NCBI GenBank assembly: GCA_964528445.1
Contig: CAZGSL010000003.1
Span: forward strand, 1-64,000
Direction of reading: 5' to 3'
Source of the DNA: JAXHMM01 sp964528445
GTDB taxonomy: Bacteria; Bacteroidota; Rhodothermia; Balneolales; Balneolaceae
Length of the DNA stretch: 64,000 nt
Shown here: in pieces, positions 8,964 through 17,956 of the stretch
Layout: every line of letters starts with the position of its first letter
How positions within the stretch are numbered: the stretch's first letter is position 1
The notes under the pieces: generated by a model
The model's database searches: none
What the model saw: only the letters and a program-made list of their open reading frames with translations
Told to the model about the DNA's origin: nothing
Program-made: the position numbers and the translations under genes

Positions 8964-9374
8964 CTAGAGTTCGAACCGCATCGTAACGCGGGAGCCGTTT
9001 TTGCTGAATTCCATTTCGTCGGAGTACTGCTCGATCAGGTAGACCCCGCGCCCCCCTTCGTTAAGCAGATTCTCCTCCTTCAGCGGATCCGGGATCTCCT
9101 CCGGGTCGAATCCCTCCCCTTCGTCTTCCACCGAGATCTCCAGCAGGGCGTCGTCCGCCATACGCGACCGGACGGTGACCGACTTGGACGCATCCTCCTT
9201 GTTGCCGTGGACGATGGCGTTGGTCACCGCCTCGCTGAGGGCCAGCATGATGCGTGCGAATTCGTCGTTGTGGAATCCCACCTCCTCCTGCAGCTTTTTC
9301 ACGTAGTTCTCCACCCGTTCGATCTTCTCGAAGGATGAGGGAAGTTCCAGTCTGGTCAAATCGTTTTCCGCCAT
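8964..9374 (-). CDS. RsbW-like anti-sigma factor kinase / GHKL ATP-binding protein
   Basis: This 136-residue protein is a stand-alone GHKL ATPase domain of the RsbW/SpoIIAB type. It shows the N-box EAVTNAIVHGNK (Glu48, Asn52), the G1 loop DEGEGF (Asp84) and the G2 loop GGRGVYLI (107-114). Family members phosphorylate an STAS anti-anti-sigma protein and may bind a sigma factor. Neither partner is encoded in this window, so the target is unknown. It lies 41 bp after gdhA on the same strand and is probably co-transcribed. A 6-bp GGAGGA/TCCTCC hairpin at 9388-9402 lies just before its start and contains the only Shine-Dalgarno-like sequence nearby. Confidence 0.88.
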   Translation of the reverse strand: MAENDLTRLELPSSFEKIERVENYVKKLQEEVGFHNDEFARIMLALSEAVTNAIVHGNKEDASKSVTVRSRMADDALLEISVEDEGEGFDPEEIPDPLKEENLLNEGGRGVYLIEQYSDEMEFSKNGSRVTMRFEL

Positions 9375-9415
9375 GCGATGGAAATCGGGAGGAAAATCCT
9401 CCGTTGAAAATCTGA

Positions 9416-10723
9416 TTAGGCGTAGATGCCCCGCATTTTAAGGGTGGTGGCCACCTTGTTGATGGCAAAGACGTAGGCGGCCTGGCGGAGCGTGATGCCG
9501 TACTCCTCGCTCACCTTGAACAGGTTGTCGAAGGCGTCGCGCATCTGCCGGTTGAGCCGGCGGTTGACCCGCTCCTCCGTCCAGAAGTAGCCCTGCCGGT
9601 CCTGCACCCACTCGAAGTAGGAGACGGTGACTCCCCCGGCGTTGGCCAGGATGTCGGGGATGACCATAATGCCGTTGTCCTCCAGGATGGAGTCGGCGTT
9701 GGCGGTCACCGGCCCGTTGGCTCCCTCGGAGATGATCCGGGCGTTGATCTTGTCGGCGTTGTGCCGGCCGATCTGGTCCTCTTTCGCCGCCGGGATCAGC
9801 ACGTCGCACTCCAGCTGCAGCAGCTCCTCGTTGCTGATGGGGTCCGCCTCGGGGTAACCCTGCAGGGCGTCGTTGTTGTTGCGTGCGTATTCGATCATGT
9901 CGGGAATGTCGAGGCCGTCCTTGCGGTAGTATCCCCCCGACACGTCGCTTACCGCGATGATCTTCGCCCCCTGCTCGTACATCAGCTTGGCCGATATGGA
10001 TCCGACGTTGCCGAATCCCTGCACGGCCACCGTGCATTTGTTGGGGAGGATGCCGAGCCGGTTGAGGGCGGCCAGCGTGACGGTTACCACGCCCCGGCCG
10101 GTCGCCTCCTTGCGTCCCTGCGAGCCCCCGAGGATGATCGGTTTGCCCGTGACCACCGCCGTCTCGGTCCGCTGCACGTTCATGCTGTAGGTATCCATGA
10201 TCCAGGCCATCACCTGCTCGTTGGTGTTCATGTCCGGCGCGGGAATGTCGCGGTCGGGGCCGAAGATCTCCACCATGTTGGTGGTGAACCGGCGGGTCAT
10301 CCGTTCCAGCTCGGCCTTGGAGAGCTGGTTCGGGTTGCACCGTATCCCGCCCTTGGCGCCGCCGAAGGGGACGTTGACGATGGCGCATTTCCAGGTCATC
10401 CAGGCGGCCAGCGCCTTCACTTCGTCCAGCGTCACGTCGGGGGCGTAGCGCAATCCCCCCTTGGAGGGGCCCAGCACGTTGTCGTGAATGACCCGGTACC
10501 CCTCGAAAACCTCGATCTCCCCGCTGTCCATGACCACGGGCACCGAGACGATCACCTGCTTGACCGGGCTGGCCAGGTACTGGAACATGCCCTCGTCCAG
10601 TTCCAGCAGTTCCGCCGCGAAACGGAACCGCTCCATCATCGATTCAAAGGGCGACTCCTCGTCCAGCTTGGGCCCCGGCTCCTTGTAGTAGCCGGTGGTG
10701 TACATGTTTTTGTTGTAGGGCAT
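9416..10723 (-). CDS. gdhA: Glutamate dehydrogenase (Glu/Leu/Phe/Val family)
   Basis: A 435-residue hexameric-type glutamate dehydrogenase that interconverts glutamate with 2-oxoglutarate and ammonia. The substrate site shows GPSKGGLRY and the catalytic lysine in PFGGAKGGIRCNP (Lys124). The Rossmann motif is AVQGFGNVGS (about 233-242). The length and PAPDMNT motif fit the family of about 420 residues common in Bacteroidota and archaea rather than the longer E. coli form; cofactor choice cannot be read with certainty. Upstream lies a perfect 8-bp palindrome (10768-10789) that may be its operator. It is followed by the RsbW-like gene. Confidence 0.95.
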   Translation of the reverse strand: MPYNKNMYTTGYYKEPGPKLDEESPFESMMERFRFAAELLELDEGMFQYLASPVKQVIVSVPVVMDSGEIEVFEGYRVIHDNVLGPSKGGLRYAPDVTLDEVKALAAWMTWKCAIVNVPFGGAKGGIRCNPNQLSKAELERMTRRFTTNMVEIFGPDRDIPAPDMNTNEQVMAWIMDTYSMNVQRTETAVVTGKPIILGGSQGRKEATGRGVVTVTLAALNRLGILPNKCTVAVQGFGNVGSISAKLMYEQGAKIIAVSDVSGGYYRKDGLDIPDMIEYARNNNDALQGYPEADPISNEELLQLECDVLIPAAKEDQIGRHNADKINARIISEGANGPVTANADSILEDNGIMVIPDILANAGGVTVSYFEWVQDRQGYFWTEERVNRRLNRQMRDAFDNLFKVSEEYGITLRQAAYVFAINKVATTLKMRGIYA

Positions 10724-11084
10724 AGGGCGACTGGTGAACGGTCTTCAGCAAGTGGGTTTCAAACGGGGTAAATATAAAGAGATATTTACTCAATTCACCC
10801 GTAATCTGCGACGCCGAAAGATACGAAAAAAATGGCGGGGGTTCGGAACTCATAACGTCGCCCGGCGTGCATCCGGGGCGGGGGGTCCGGAGAGAAGCGC
10901 TGCGGCATCGCCCGGGAGACCGGCAGCACGGCAGGAGAGAGGGCTGCCGGATTAAGTTATTGTTAAGATTTGAGTATGAGAGGGATTGTTAATAGTAAGT
11001 TAACATATGATTGGTAACCTTAAACATATATTCCAGCAAATTGATCAGCAGTGCCGGCGCGAATGCGAACAGATAATTAGGTAA
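10724..11084. other. 361-bp divergent intergenic region, gdhA / PiT-like gene
   Basis: There is no gene here. The gdhA-proximal part is AT-rich and contains the palindrome listed separately. The middle, about 10830-10950, is GC-rich and featureless. The PiT-proximal part, about 10950-11040, is AT-rich with repeated GTTAA elements and should hold the promoter of the gene at 11085. No tRNA-like or riboswitch-like structure was recognised. Confidence 0.6.
10768..10789. promoter_or_regulatory. Operator-like palindrome upstream of gdhA
   Basis: GTAAATAT (10768-10775) and ATATTTAC (10782-10789) form a perfect 8-bp inverted repeat with a 6-base spacer, 45-66 bp upstream of the gdhA start. Size and position fit a dimeric regulator site overlapping the promoter. 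The regulator is unknown. Confidence 0.45.
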
Positions 11085-12212
11085 ATGTCGAAGAATCCGG
11101 GAGACTCCCAGGGCGGCTCCTTTGTCCAGCAGCTCATTCCCAACAGCTTTTACACCGTATTCCGGGAGGAGCGGAGCTTCCTGGCCCTGATCGGGGTCTT
11201 CTTTTTTATCGCCGGCGTCACCTTCCCCAACGCCGAAATCGCCAAGTGGGTGGGCTTCGCCCTGGCGGGGTATTCGGCCATCGCCAACGACAGCATCCAG
11301 ACCATCGGCACGTTCCTGGCCTCCAACCACGACAAGAAGTGGTGGGTTCTCTGGCTCTTTGTCGGGGGGATTTTCCTGGCCACCGTGGGCTACAGCTGGT
11401 ACGTGCACGACGGGGACGTGAGTTACCAGAGGCTGGCGGCCAAGGGCTTTTCGGAAGCCCCGCAGTCCTTCAGTTTTCTGCAGGTCGCGGCGCCTATCTT
11501 CCTGCTGCTGCTGACCCGGATGCGGATGCCGGTCTCCACCACCTTTCTGCTGCTGAGCTGTTTCTCCGCCAGCGCCTCGGCCATCGGCAACGTGCTGGTG
11601 AAGAGCCTCTCGGGGTATTTCGTGGCGTTCGGGGCCGCCATTGTAGTCTGGATCCTGCTCTCCCGGGTCATCCGGAACTACGTGAAAGGCGAGCCCCATC
11701 CGATGTGGACGGTGGTCCAGTGGATCACCAGCGGGTCGCTCTGGGCGGTCTGGATCATGCAGGACGCTGCCAACATCGCGGTCTACCTGCCCCGATCGCT
11801 GACCTTCGCCCAGTTTTCGGGTTTCGCGCTCTACATCTTCTTCGGGCTGGGCGTGCTCTTCTACCTGCGGGGCGACCGGATCCAGAAAGTGGTGACCGAG
11901 AAGTCGGACGTGCGGGACATCCGCTCGGCGACCATCATCGATTTTGTGTATGCCGTCATTCTCTACTACTTCAAGATCAAGAGCAACATTCCGATGAGCA
12001 CCACCTGGGTGTTTATCGGCCTGCTGGCCGGCCGCGAGGTGGCCATGAGTTTCACCGACGCCCGGGGTAAGGGCAAGCCCCTGGGCAAATCGCTCAAGCT
12101 GATCGGCAAGGACGCCGGTTACGCGTTGATCGGGCTGGCGGTCTCCATCGCCCTGGCGGTGGCCATCAATCCCCAGATCGAGGCCGATATCCTGGAATTC
12201 TTCTTCGGCTGA
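11085..12212 (+). CDS. PiT-like (inorganic phosphate transporter superfamily) membrane protein
   Basis: A 375-residue polytopic membrane protein with about ten hydrophobic segments. Two internal repeats can be seen, each pairing an [N/Q]D-x(3)-type helix with a P[VM]STT motif: AIANDSIQTIGTF (Asp69) with MPVSTTFLL (148-156), and MQDAANIAVYLP (Asp227) with IPMSTTWVF (302-310). This layout, with GANDVANA-like and PVSTT-like signatures, is that of the PiT phosphate:cation symporters, but the motifs are diverged, so the substrate is uncertain. The gene is monocistronic by spacing. A low-confidence alternative is an anion carrier of other specificity. No PhoU-like partner is adjacent. Confidence 0.72.
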   Translation: MSKNPGDSQGGSFVQQLIPNSFYTVFREERSFLALIGVFFFIAGVTFPNAEIAKWVGFALAGYSAIANDSIQTIGTFLASNHDKKWWVLWLFVGGIFLATVGYSWYVHDGDVSYQRLAAKGFSEAPQSFSFLQVAAPIFLLLLTRMRMPVSTTFLLLSCFSASASAIGNVLVKSLSGYFVAFGAAIVVWILLSRVIRNYVKGEPHPMWTVVQWITSGSLWAVWIMQDAANIAVYLPRSLTFAQFSGFALYIFFGLGVLFYLRGDRIQKVVTEKSDVRDIRSATIIDFVYAVILYYFKIKSNIPMSTTWVFIGLLAGREVAMSFTDARGKGKPLGKSLKLIGKDAGYALIGLAVSIALAVAINPQIEADILEFFFG

Positions 12213-12406
12213 TCACCGGTTCTTTCCCCTCCCTCCCGAAAAGATGGCCCGTACCTGCCCGTATGTTGCATTTAAGGTAAAATTCATGTTGATTCTACAC
12301 GTTGCATGAAAACCCGCCGCGGCGCAGCCGGGCGGACATGAGAGGGCCTCCCGGGGCCCGCCGGGGCCGCGCGAACCGGGATCGGCCGCAGAAATTTCCT
12401 GGCGCA

Positions 12407-12904
12407 ATGGACGCAAACGTACTCGTACTCAACAAGGATTACCAGCCGCTGAGCGTATGTTCGGTGCAGCGGTCGGTCAAGCTGCTCTTCCTGGACAAGG
12501 CCGAGATGCTGCATGACTACCCGAACCGCAAGATCCGGACCATCACCGAGGAGTATTCCTATCCCTCGGTGATCCGCCTGCGCCGCTACATCAACCTCCC
12601 CTACAACCGCATCGTCCTCTCCCGGCGCAACGTGATGAAGCGCGACGACAACAGCTGCCAGTACTGCGGGGCTTCCAGCAACCTGACGATCGACCATGTG
12701 GTGCCGCGCAGCCGCGGCGGTAAGGACACCTGGGAGAACCTGGTGACCGCGTGCGACGAGTGCAACGTCCAGAAGGGGAATCGCACCCCGGAGGAGGCGG
12801 ATATGCCCCTTCGCCGGAAACCGTTCCGTCCGGTGCACATCACCTTTCTTCAGTCGGTTCTCAACGGCGTGCAGGAGGACTGGAAGCCGTATCTCTACCT
12901 CTGA
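12407..12904 (+). CDS. HNH endonuclease family protein
   Basis: A 165-residue protein with a C-terminal HNH nuclease domain. The zinc-binding CxxC pairs are Cys84/Cys87 (CQYCG) and Cys116/Cys119 (CDECN), and the catalytic core is IDHVVPRSRGG (His97) with Asn111. The N-terminal part, LVLNKDYQPLSVCSV, is typical of a widespread chromosomal HNH family of unknown physiological role and is not restriction- or homing-associated. The start MDANVLVLNKDY was chosen because conservation begins there; the frame continues upstream to another ATG at 12302 but that stretch is an arginine-rich, poor-quality leader. Confidence 0.88.
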   Translation: MDANVLVLNKDYQPLSVCSVQRSVKLLFLDKAEMLHDYPNRKIRTITEEYSYPSVIRLRRYINLPYNRIVLSRRNVMKRDDNSCQYCGASSNLTIDHVVPRSRGGKDTWENLVTACDECNVQKGNRTPEEADMPLRRKPFRPVHITFLQSVLNGVQEDWKPYLYL

Positions 12905-12944
12905 GGCCGCGCCGCTGAGAGCACGTTGCGGGCACGGATCGGAT

Positions 12945-12965
12945 CCCGCCCGGAAAGGCGGCGGG
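12945..12965. terminator. GC-rich stem-loop after the HNH gene
   Basis: CCCGCC (12945-12950) can pair with GGCGGG (12960-12965) about 40 bp past the HNH stop. No T-run follows, only a mixed AT segment, so a role as terminator is tentative. The AT-rich segment at 13012-13050, including TATCTTTA, is the likely promoter zone of mnmA. Confidence 0.25.
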
Positions 12966-13150
12966 TAATAATCCGGCGGGGACCCCGTTTTTGCCACGCG
13001 CTCCGGGGGACACTTTATATGATTTACACAAAAAACCCTTATCTTTAACCGCATCTTCGCGTTTCGGCAGCTGCCGCCCCCGGGCGGCACCGGAGGGCGG
13101 GGATTTTCGCATCGTTATAAGCACGCGTAACAAGCAATCGAGTTTTCGTC

Positions 13151-14281
13151 ATGAGCAGAAAAGGCCGCGTCCTGGTCGCCATGAGCGGCGGGGTGGATTC
13201 TTCCGTCTCCGCCGTCATGCTCAAGGAGCAGGGCTACGAAGTAATCGGCATCACCATGAAGACCTGGGACTACTCCCGGGTAGGGGGGAAGTCCGACAAA
13301 GAGACGGGATGCTGCACCCTGGAGTCGATGAACGACGCCCGCCAGATCGCCGTGAAGCACGGCTTCAAGCACTTTATCGTGGACATCCGCGATGAGTTCG
13401 GCGACTGGGTGATCGACCGTTTCGTGGAGGACTACATGTCGGGTCGCACGCCCAACCCCTGCGTGCTCTGCAACACCCACATCAAGTGGGCGGCGCTGCT
13501 GCGCCGGGCCGACAAGCTGGGCTGCGACCATATCGCCACCGGACATTACGCCCGGATACGGGAGGAGAACGGGCGGCACGTGGTCTCGCGTGGGCTCGAC
13601 CCGCGGAAAGACCAGTCGTATGCCCTTTGGGGCGTGCGGCAGGAGCACCTGGCGCGTACCATCTTCCCGCTGGGTACCTACGAGAAGACCGACATTCGCA
13701 AGCTGGCCGAGGATTTCGGCCTGGACAAGGTGGCCGACAAGCCCGACTCCTACGAGATCTGCTTCGTGCCGGACGACGACTACCGGCGCTTCCTGAAGGA
13801 TCGCGTCGACGGACTCGAGGAGCGCGTGAAGGGAGGCAAGTTCGTCGACCAGGAGGGCAACATCGTCGGCGAGCACGAGGGATACCCCTTCTACACCATC
13901 GGCCAGCGGCGCGGGCTCGACCTGGCCCTCGGCAAGCGGGTCTACGTCACCGACATCGACCCCGAGACCAACGTCATTACGATCGGGGAGAAAGAGGACC
14001 TGGTGAGCACCACCGCCATCGCCCGCGACATCAACCTGATGAAGTACGATAGCGTCCCCGAAGAGGAGATGGAGATCACCGGCGCCATCCGCTACAACGA
14101 CGACGGGGCCGTGGGCTATCTCACCCAGACGGGCGAGGACGAGCTGCGGGTCCGTTTCCCCGCCGGACGCGAGGCCATTACTCCGGGACAGGCGGTGGTC
14201 TGCTACGAAGGCGACGACGTGCTGGGGGGCGGGTGGATCAAAAAAGTAAACGTGGACACCGACATCCTGCAGGAGGCCTGA
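13151..14281 (+). CDS. mnmA: tRNA-specific 2-thiouridylase MnmA
   Basis: A 376-residue cytosolic enzyme that activates U34 of tRNAs for Lys, Glu and Gln with ATP and installs sulfur to give 2-thiouridine. The PP-loop SGGVDSS is at residues 12-18. The nucleophilic cysteine is Cys107 (PNPCVLCN) and the persulfide cysteine is Cys204 (SYEICFVPDDD), matching the E. coli pair. GHYAR and the C-terminal beta-barrel region are present. The length is normal. The start MSRKGRVLVAMSGG has no strong Shine-Dalgarno. It stands alone, 246 bp after the HNH gene. Confidence 0.96.
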   Translation: MSRKGRVLVAMSGGVDSSVSAVMLKEQGYEVIGITMKTWDYSRVGGKSDKETGCCTLESMNDARQIAVKHGFKHFIVDIRDEFGDWVIDRFVEDYMSGRTPNPCVLCNTHIKWAALLRRADKLGCDHIATGHYARIREENGRHVVSRGLDPRKDQSYALWGVRQEHLARTIFPLGTYEKTDIRKLAEDFGLDKVADKPDSYEICFVPDDDYRRFLKDRVDGLEERVKGGKFVDQEGNIVGEHEGYPFYTIGQRRGLDLALGKRVYVTDIDPETNVITIGEKEDLVSTTAIARDINLMKYDSVPEEEMEITGAIRYNDDGAVGYLTQTGEDELRVRFPAGREAITPGQAVVCYEGDDVLGGGWIKKVNVDTDILQEA

Positions 14282-14380
14282 CTCCGGCAACATCACTTTC
14301 CCGCCTCTCCGGGCAGTATCATCCGGCCGGGGGAGCGCGCTTAACAAAACCATACCAACCAACTACTAACTGACGACGCC

Positions 14381-15154
14381 ATGAATAAACTATCTATTTC
14401 AACGCTGGGATTGCTGCTTCTTCTTTCGGCCGGCCTGAGCGAAACCGCCACCGCGCAGTTTGAGGGCAGGATCATGCTCAACACCTACCAGGTGAACGAC
14501 GGGGAGCAGGGCGAAGCGGACGCGATCACGCTCTATGTCACCCCGAACCGTATCCTGATGCAGTCGGAAAACAGCTTCTCCGCGGGAGGATCCGGGGGAC
14601 CCGGCGGCATTGAGGCGGAGGGCGTGCTGGTTCGCCTCGACGAGGAGGACTTCGTCTTCCTGACGGGCGACGAAGTGGCGCTGACCCTTTCGAAGGAGGA
14701 CATCACCTCCTTTATGAAGATGTTCGAGCAGCAGTCCGGCCAGGGTTCGGGCGACTCCGGCGAAACCGACGTGAATTACGAGCGGACCGGCGAGACGCAG
14801 CAGATCGCGGGATACAATACCGAGCGGTTCATCATCAGGGACGCCGGCGGGGAAGACCGGCGCTCCGACATGTGGATGACCACCGACATCAACATCACCT
14901 GGGGCATGCTGGCGGAAGACTGGAGCGGCGAATCCAGCTTTTTCTCGGGCGACGACTACCCGGTTTCCGCCGTCTTCCGCGAGGGGTATTTTCCCGTGCG
15001 TGTCGAGAACTACGAGGGAGGGGAGCTGACCTCCGTTACGGAGGTTACGGAAGTGGACCAGTCGGGCAGCTACCGTGACATGGTCGAAATCCCCGACGGT
15101 GTGAAGGTGATCAGTTTCCAGGAGTACATCTTCCAGAACATGCGCAACAACTGA
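14381..15154 (+). CDS. Exported DUF4412-like protein
   Basis: A 257-residue exported protein with a good signal peptide (LGLLLLLSAGLSETATAQ). The mature part begins with FEGRIMLNTYQV and contains a glycine-rich loop near residues 66-75 and a segment IAGYNTERFIIR, a pattern seen in DUF4412-type periplasmic beta-rich proteins of Bacteroidota. The function of that family is unknown. Assignment to DUF4412 is by overall pattern, not by a catalytic motif. Downstream lies the convergent yyaL gene 13 bp away. Confidence 0.7.
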   Translation: MNKLSISTLGLLLLLSAGLSETATAQFEGRIMLNTYQVNDGEQGEADAITLYVTPNRILMQSENSFSAGGSGGPGGIEAEGVLVRLDEEDFVFLTGDEVALTLSKEDITSFMKMFEQQSGQGSGDSGETDVNYERTGETQQIAGYNTERFIIRDAGGEDRRSDMWMTTDINITWGMLAEDWSGESSFFSGDDYPVSAVFREGYFPVRVENYEGGELTSVTEVTEVDQSGSYRDMVEIPDGVKVISFQEYIFQNMRNN

Positions 15155-15167
15155 TTTTCCAGGCGGC

Positions 15168-17252
15168 CTAGAGCAGCAGCTCCATCGCTTCCCCGGGGTC
15201 GTTTACCGGCCGCTCGCAGCGATGGTTTTCGCAGATGTAGAAGGTGGGACGGCCCTCCTGGCGTGGGTACTTCTCCAGGAACGGCGCCAGCTTGTCCAGC
15301 TCCTCACCGGAGCGGACCAGCAGGACGCGGTGGGGGAGGTAGTGCCGGTTCATCTCACGCAGGAACGTCTCCACCTCCTCGTCGCCGGGGTCTCCGGCGA
15401 TGATAATCTCCTGTCCCCCCGAAACCAGGTACTCCAGGGACTGCAGCAGGTGGCCGAACCCGGTGGGAGCCTGCTCCAGGTTCTCCCCGCAGAGGGAGAT
15501 GGTCTGCCGTGCCTTCGTCTCCCACTCCTCCTCCGCGGTCATGCGGCTCATCCGGATCAGGCAGGCGACGGCCGCCGAGTTTCCGGAGGGCATCGCCCCG
15601 TCGTAGAACTCCTTCGAGCGGGAGAGGATCACCTCCTCCGAGGCGCCCGTGAAGTAGAAGCCCCCCTCTTCCTCGTCCCAGCACGCGTCCACGAATCGGT
15701 CCAGAAGGTCCTTTGCCCGGCCCAGGTACTCCGGATCGAGGGTCGCCTCGTAGAGCTCCATCAGTCCCCACGAGAGGAAGGCGTAGTCGTCGGCGTTGGC
15801 ACGGACCGAGGATTCCCCTTCGCACCAGCGGTGACGCAGGGATCCCTCCCCGCCTCCCAGCTCCTCCCATAGGAAATCCGCCGCCCCGGCGGCCATCTCC
15901 TTCGCTTTGTCGCTGTCGAATGCGGCTCCCGCCCGTGCCAGCGCGGCGACGGCCAGCCCGTTCCAGTCGGTCAGGATCTTGTTGTCGAGGCCGGGCTGCT
16001 CCCGCTTGCGGCGCGCGCTCCGGAGCGTGGAGCGGATCTGCTGCAGCCTTTCGGCGAGGTCGGCGGGATCTTCCTCGCGCGCCTCGGCGATCTCGGGGAG
16101 CGGCTTCTCCAGCCAGGGTATGTTCCGGCCCGTCTTCTCGCCGGTTGCCTCCTCCCGGAAGTTGCCTTCCTCGTGGAACCGGTAGAGGTCCATGAAGAGA
16201 GCGGCGTCCGGCGCCGATAGCAGGTTGGAGATCTCATCGACGCTCCAGGTGTAGTAGGCACCCTCGCCCTCCCCGCTGTCGGCGTCCTCCGCCGAGTAGA
16301 AACCGCCCTGTGGACTCAGCAGGCGTTCCTCCAGGTACGCCATGATCTCCTGCGCGGTCTGCCGGAACAGCTCCCTGCCCGTCGCCTGCCAGCCCTCGGT
16401 GTAGGCCAGCATCATCATGGCCTGGTCGTAGAGCATCTTCTCGAAGTGGGGCAGCACCCAGCGTCGGTCGGTGGAGTAGCGGTGGAAGCCGAAGCCGACG
16501 TGGTCCCACAGCCCCCCCAGCCGCATCCGCTCCAGGGTATGTTCCGCCATCCGCAGGGCCTCCTCGCGGCCGGTCCGCTTTCCGTGCCGAAGCAGGAACA
16601 TCAGGTTGTGCGAGCTGGGGAATTTGGGCGCGTCGCCGAAGCCCCCGTATTCGGGCTCGTAGGATGCGCGGTACTGCTCCCAGGCCGACTCCAGCGCCTC
16701 CCCGTAGTCGAACGTCCGGCTCTCCCCGCGGGTCCCCTCCCGGTAGGCCCCGGTGATGTTCTCCGCCGAATCGAGCACTTTCTGCCGCTCGTTCTCCCAG
16801 AGATCCGCTATCCAGGGGACCAGCTCCAGCATCCCCGGGCGTCCCCCGCGCCCCCTTTTGGGCAGGTAGGTGGCGGCGTAGAAGGGCTCCTTGCCGGGGG
16901 TCAGCAGCACGTTCAGCGGCCATCCTCCCTGACCCGTCATCATCTGGCAGACCAGCATGTAGGTCTGGTCGACGTCGGGCCGCTCCTCGCGGTCCACCTT
17001 CACATTCACAAACGCCTCGTTCATTTTCCGCGCCACTTCGGGGTCCTCGAACGACTCGTGCGCCATGACGTGGCACCAGTGGCAGGTGGAGTAGCCGATG
17101 GAGACAAACAGGGGTTTGTCCTCTTTCCGGGCCTTGCGGAAGGCCTCCTCGCCCCACGGGTACCAGTCCACCGGATTTTCGGCGTGCTGGCGCAGGTAGG
17201 GGCTTTTTTCGCCGGCCAGGCGGTTTTTTTGCTCGCTCTCCTGTTCGCTCAT
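15168..17252 (-). CDS. YyaL/DUF255 protein: thioredoxin-like domain plus (alpha/alpha)6 barrel
   Basis: A 694-residue cytosolic protein of the YyaL/SSP411 (spermatogenesis-associated protein 20-like) family. The N-terminal thioredoxin-fold domain carries STCHWCHVMAHESF with cysteines 57 and 60, the family hallmark. A long glycosidase-like six-hairpin domain follows, with motifs such as GGFYSAEDADSEG-like and FEKMLYDQA. The biochemical function is not established. The start MSEQESEQKNRLAGEKSPYL was chosen because the conserved NRLxxExSPYLxQHAxNPVDW block begins there; an upstream in-frame ATG would add 27 unconserved residues. Divergent from ndk. Confidence 0.9.
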   Translation of the reverse strand: MSEQESEQKNRLAGEKSPYLRQHAENPVDWYPWGEEAFRKARKEDKPLFVSIGYSTCHWCHVMAHESFEDPEVARKMNEAFVNVKVDREERPDVDQTYMLVCQMMTGQGGWPLNVLLTPGKEPFYAATYLPKRGRGGRPGMLELVPWIADLWENERQKVLDSAENITGAYREGTRGESRTFDYGEALESAWEQYRASYEPEYGGFGDAPKFPSSHNLMFLLRHGKRTGREEALRMAEHTLERMRLGGLWDHVGFGFHRYSTDRRWVLPHFEKMLYDQAMMMLAYTEGWQATGRELFRQTAQEIMAYLEERLLSPQGGFYSAEDADSGEGEGAYYTWSVDEISNLLSAPDAALFMDLYRFHEEGNFREEATGEKTGRNIPWLEKPLPEIAEAREEDPADLAERLQQIRSTLRSARRKREQPGLDNKILTDWNGLAVAALARAGAAFDSDKAKEMAAGAADFLWEELGGGEGSLRHRWCEGESSVRANADDYAFLSWGLMELYEATLDPEYLGRAKDLLDRFVDACWDEEEGGFYFTGASEEVILSRSKEFYDGAMPSGNSAAVACLIRMSRMTAEEEWETKARQTISLCGENLEQAPTGFGHLLQSLEYLVSGGQEIIIAGDPGDEEVETFLREMNRHYLPHRVLLVRSGEELDKLAPFLEKYPRQEGRPTFYICENHRCERPVNDPGEAMELLL

Positions 17253-17370
17253 AAACGGGGTGTTTCGGTTTTCGGGGTCGGATAACGGGATAACAAGAAC
17301 GCCGGTCGATTGATTCGGCGCAGGGCCGGTCACCGCCGCCGCGGATCTTCGCGAATTCCCAATTAAGCCT

Positions 17371-17378
17371 TATATTTG
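17371..17378 (+). promoter_or_regulatory. Candidate minus-7 box of ndk
   Basis: TATATTTG is an exact match to TAnnTTTG, the minus-7 element known for Bacteroidota primary sigma factors. It lies in the divergent gap upstream of ndk, 98 bp before the start. No convincing minus-33 partner is seen. Confidence 0.3.
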
Positions 17379-17476
17379 TCGCTCTTATATACACCGGTAT
17401 CTGTGCCGGCATACGCGCCGGCTTGAAAGAGCGGTTTCCGAACCCCCGAATTGCAACCAAACCATTTGTACCCGTT

Positions 17477-17908
17477 ATGGCTGTTGAAAGAACCCTGACC
17501 ATTCTGAAACCCGATTGCGTCCGCAAGGAGCTGATCGGCGAAGTTACCCGGCGCATCCAGGAGGCCGGATTCAGGATCCTGGCGATGAAAATGACCCGGC
17601 TCACCCGCGCCACGGCCGGGGGATTCTACGAGGTCCACAGGGACAAGCCTTTTTACGAGGATCTCTGCGAATTCATGAGCAGCGGACCCTGCGTGCCGAT
17701 GATCCTGGAGAAGGAGAACGCCGTGGCGGATTTCCGGGAGCTCATCGGGGCCACCGATCCCGCCGAAGCCGAAGAGGGGACCATCCGGGCGGATTTCGCC
17801 GACAGCATCGGCGAGAATATCGTACACGGGTCCGATTCGCCTGAGAACGGTCGGCTGGAGTCGGCCTACTTTTTCAGCGAGCAGGAGGTGGTGGCCAACC
17901 GCGGCTGA
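17477..17908 (+). CDS. ndk: Nucleoside diphosphate kinase
   Basis: A 143-residue enzyme of standard length that transfers the gamma-phosphate of ATP to nucleoside diphosphates through a phosphohistidine. The catalytic His117 lies in NIVHGSDSPENG. The nucleotide-binding lysine is in TILKPDCV. The start MAVERTLTILKPD matches the family; an upstream in-frame ATG at 17423 would add 18 unconserved residues. It is divergent from yyaL and followed by the NamZ-like gene 48 bp later on the same strand. Confidence 0.96.
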   Translation: MAVERTLTILKPDCVRKELIGEVTRRIQEAGFRILAMKMTRLTRATAGGFYEVHRDKPFYEDLCEFMSSGPCVPMILEKENAVADFRELIGATDPAEAEEGTIRADFADSIGENIVHGSDSPENGRLESAYFFSEQEVVANRG

Positions 17909-17956
17909 CCGCCTGCCGCTTTCCGCCGCCGACCAACCCGTATCAAATCACGCGCT

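Noticed and set aside
12407..12904. HNH gene as part of a restriction, homing or defence system
   Set aside because: No methyltransferase, intron, phage gene or other defence gene is nearby; the protein matches a common chromosomal HNH family.
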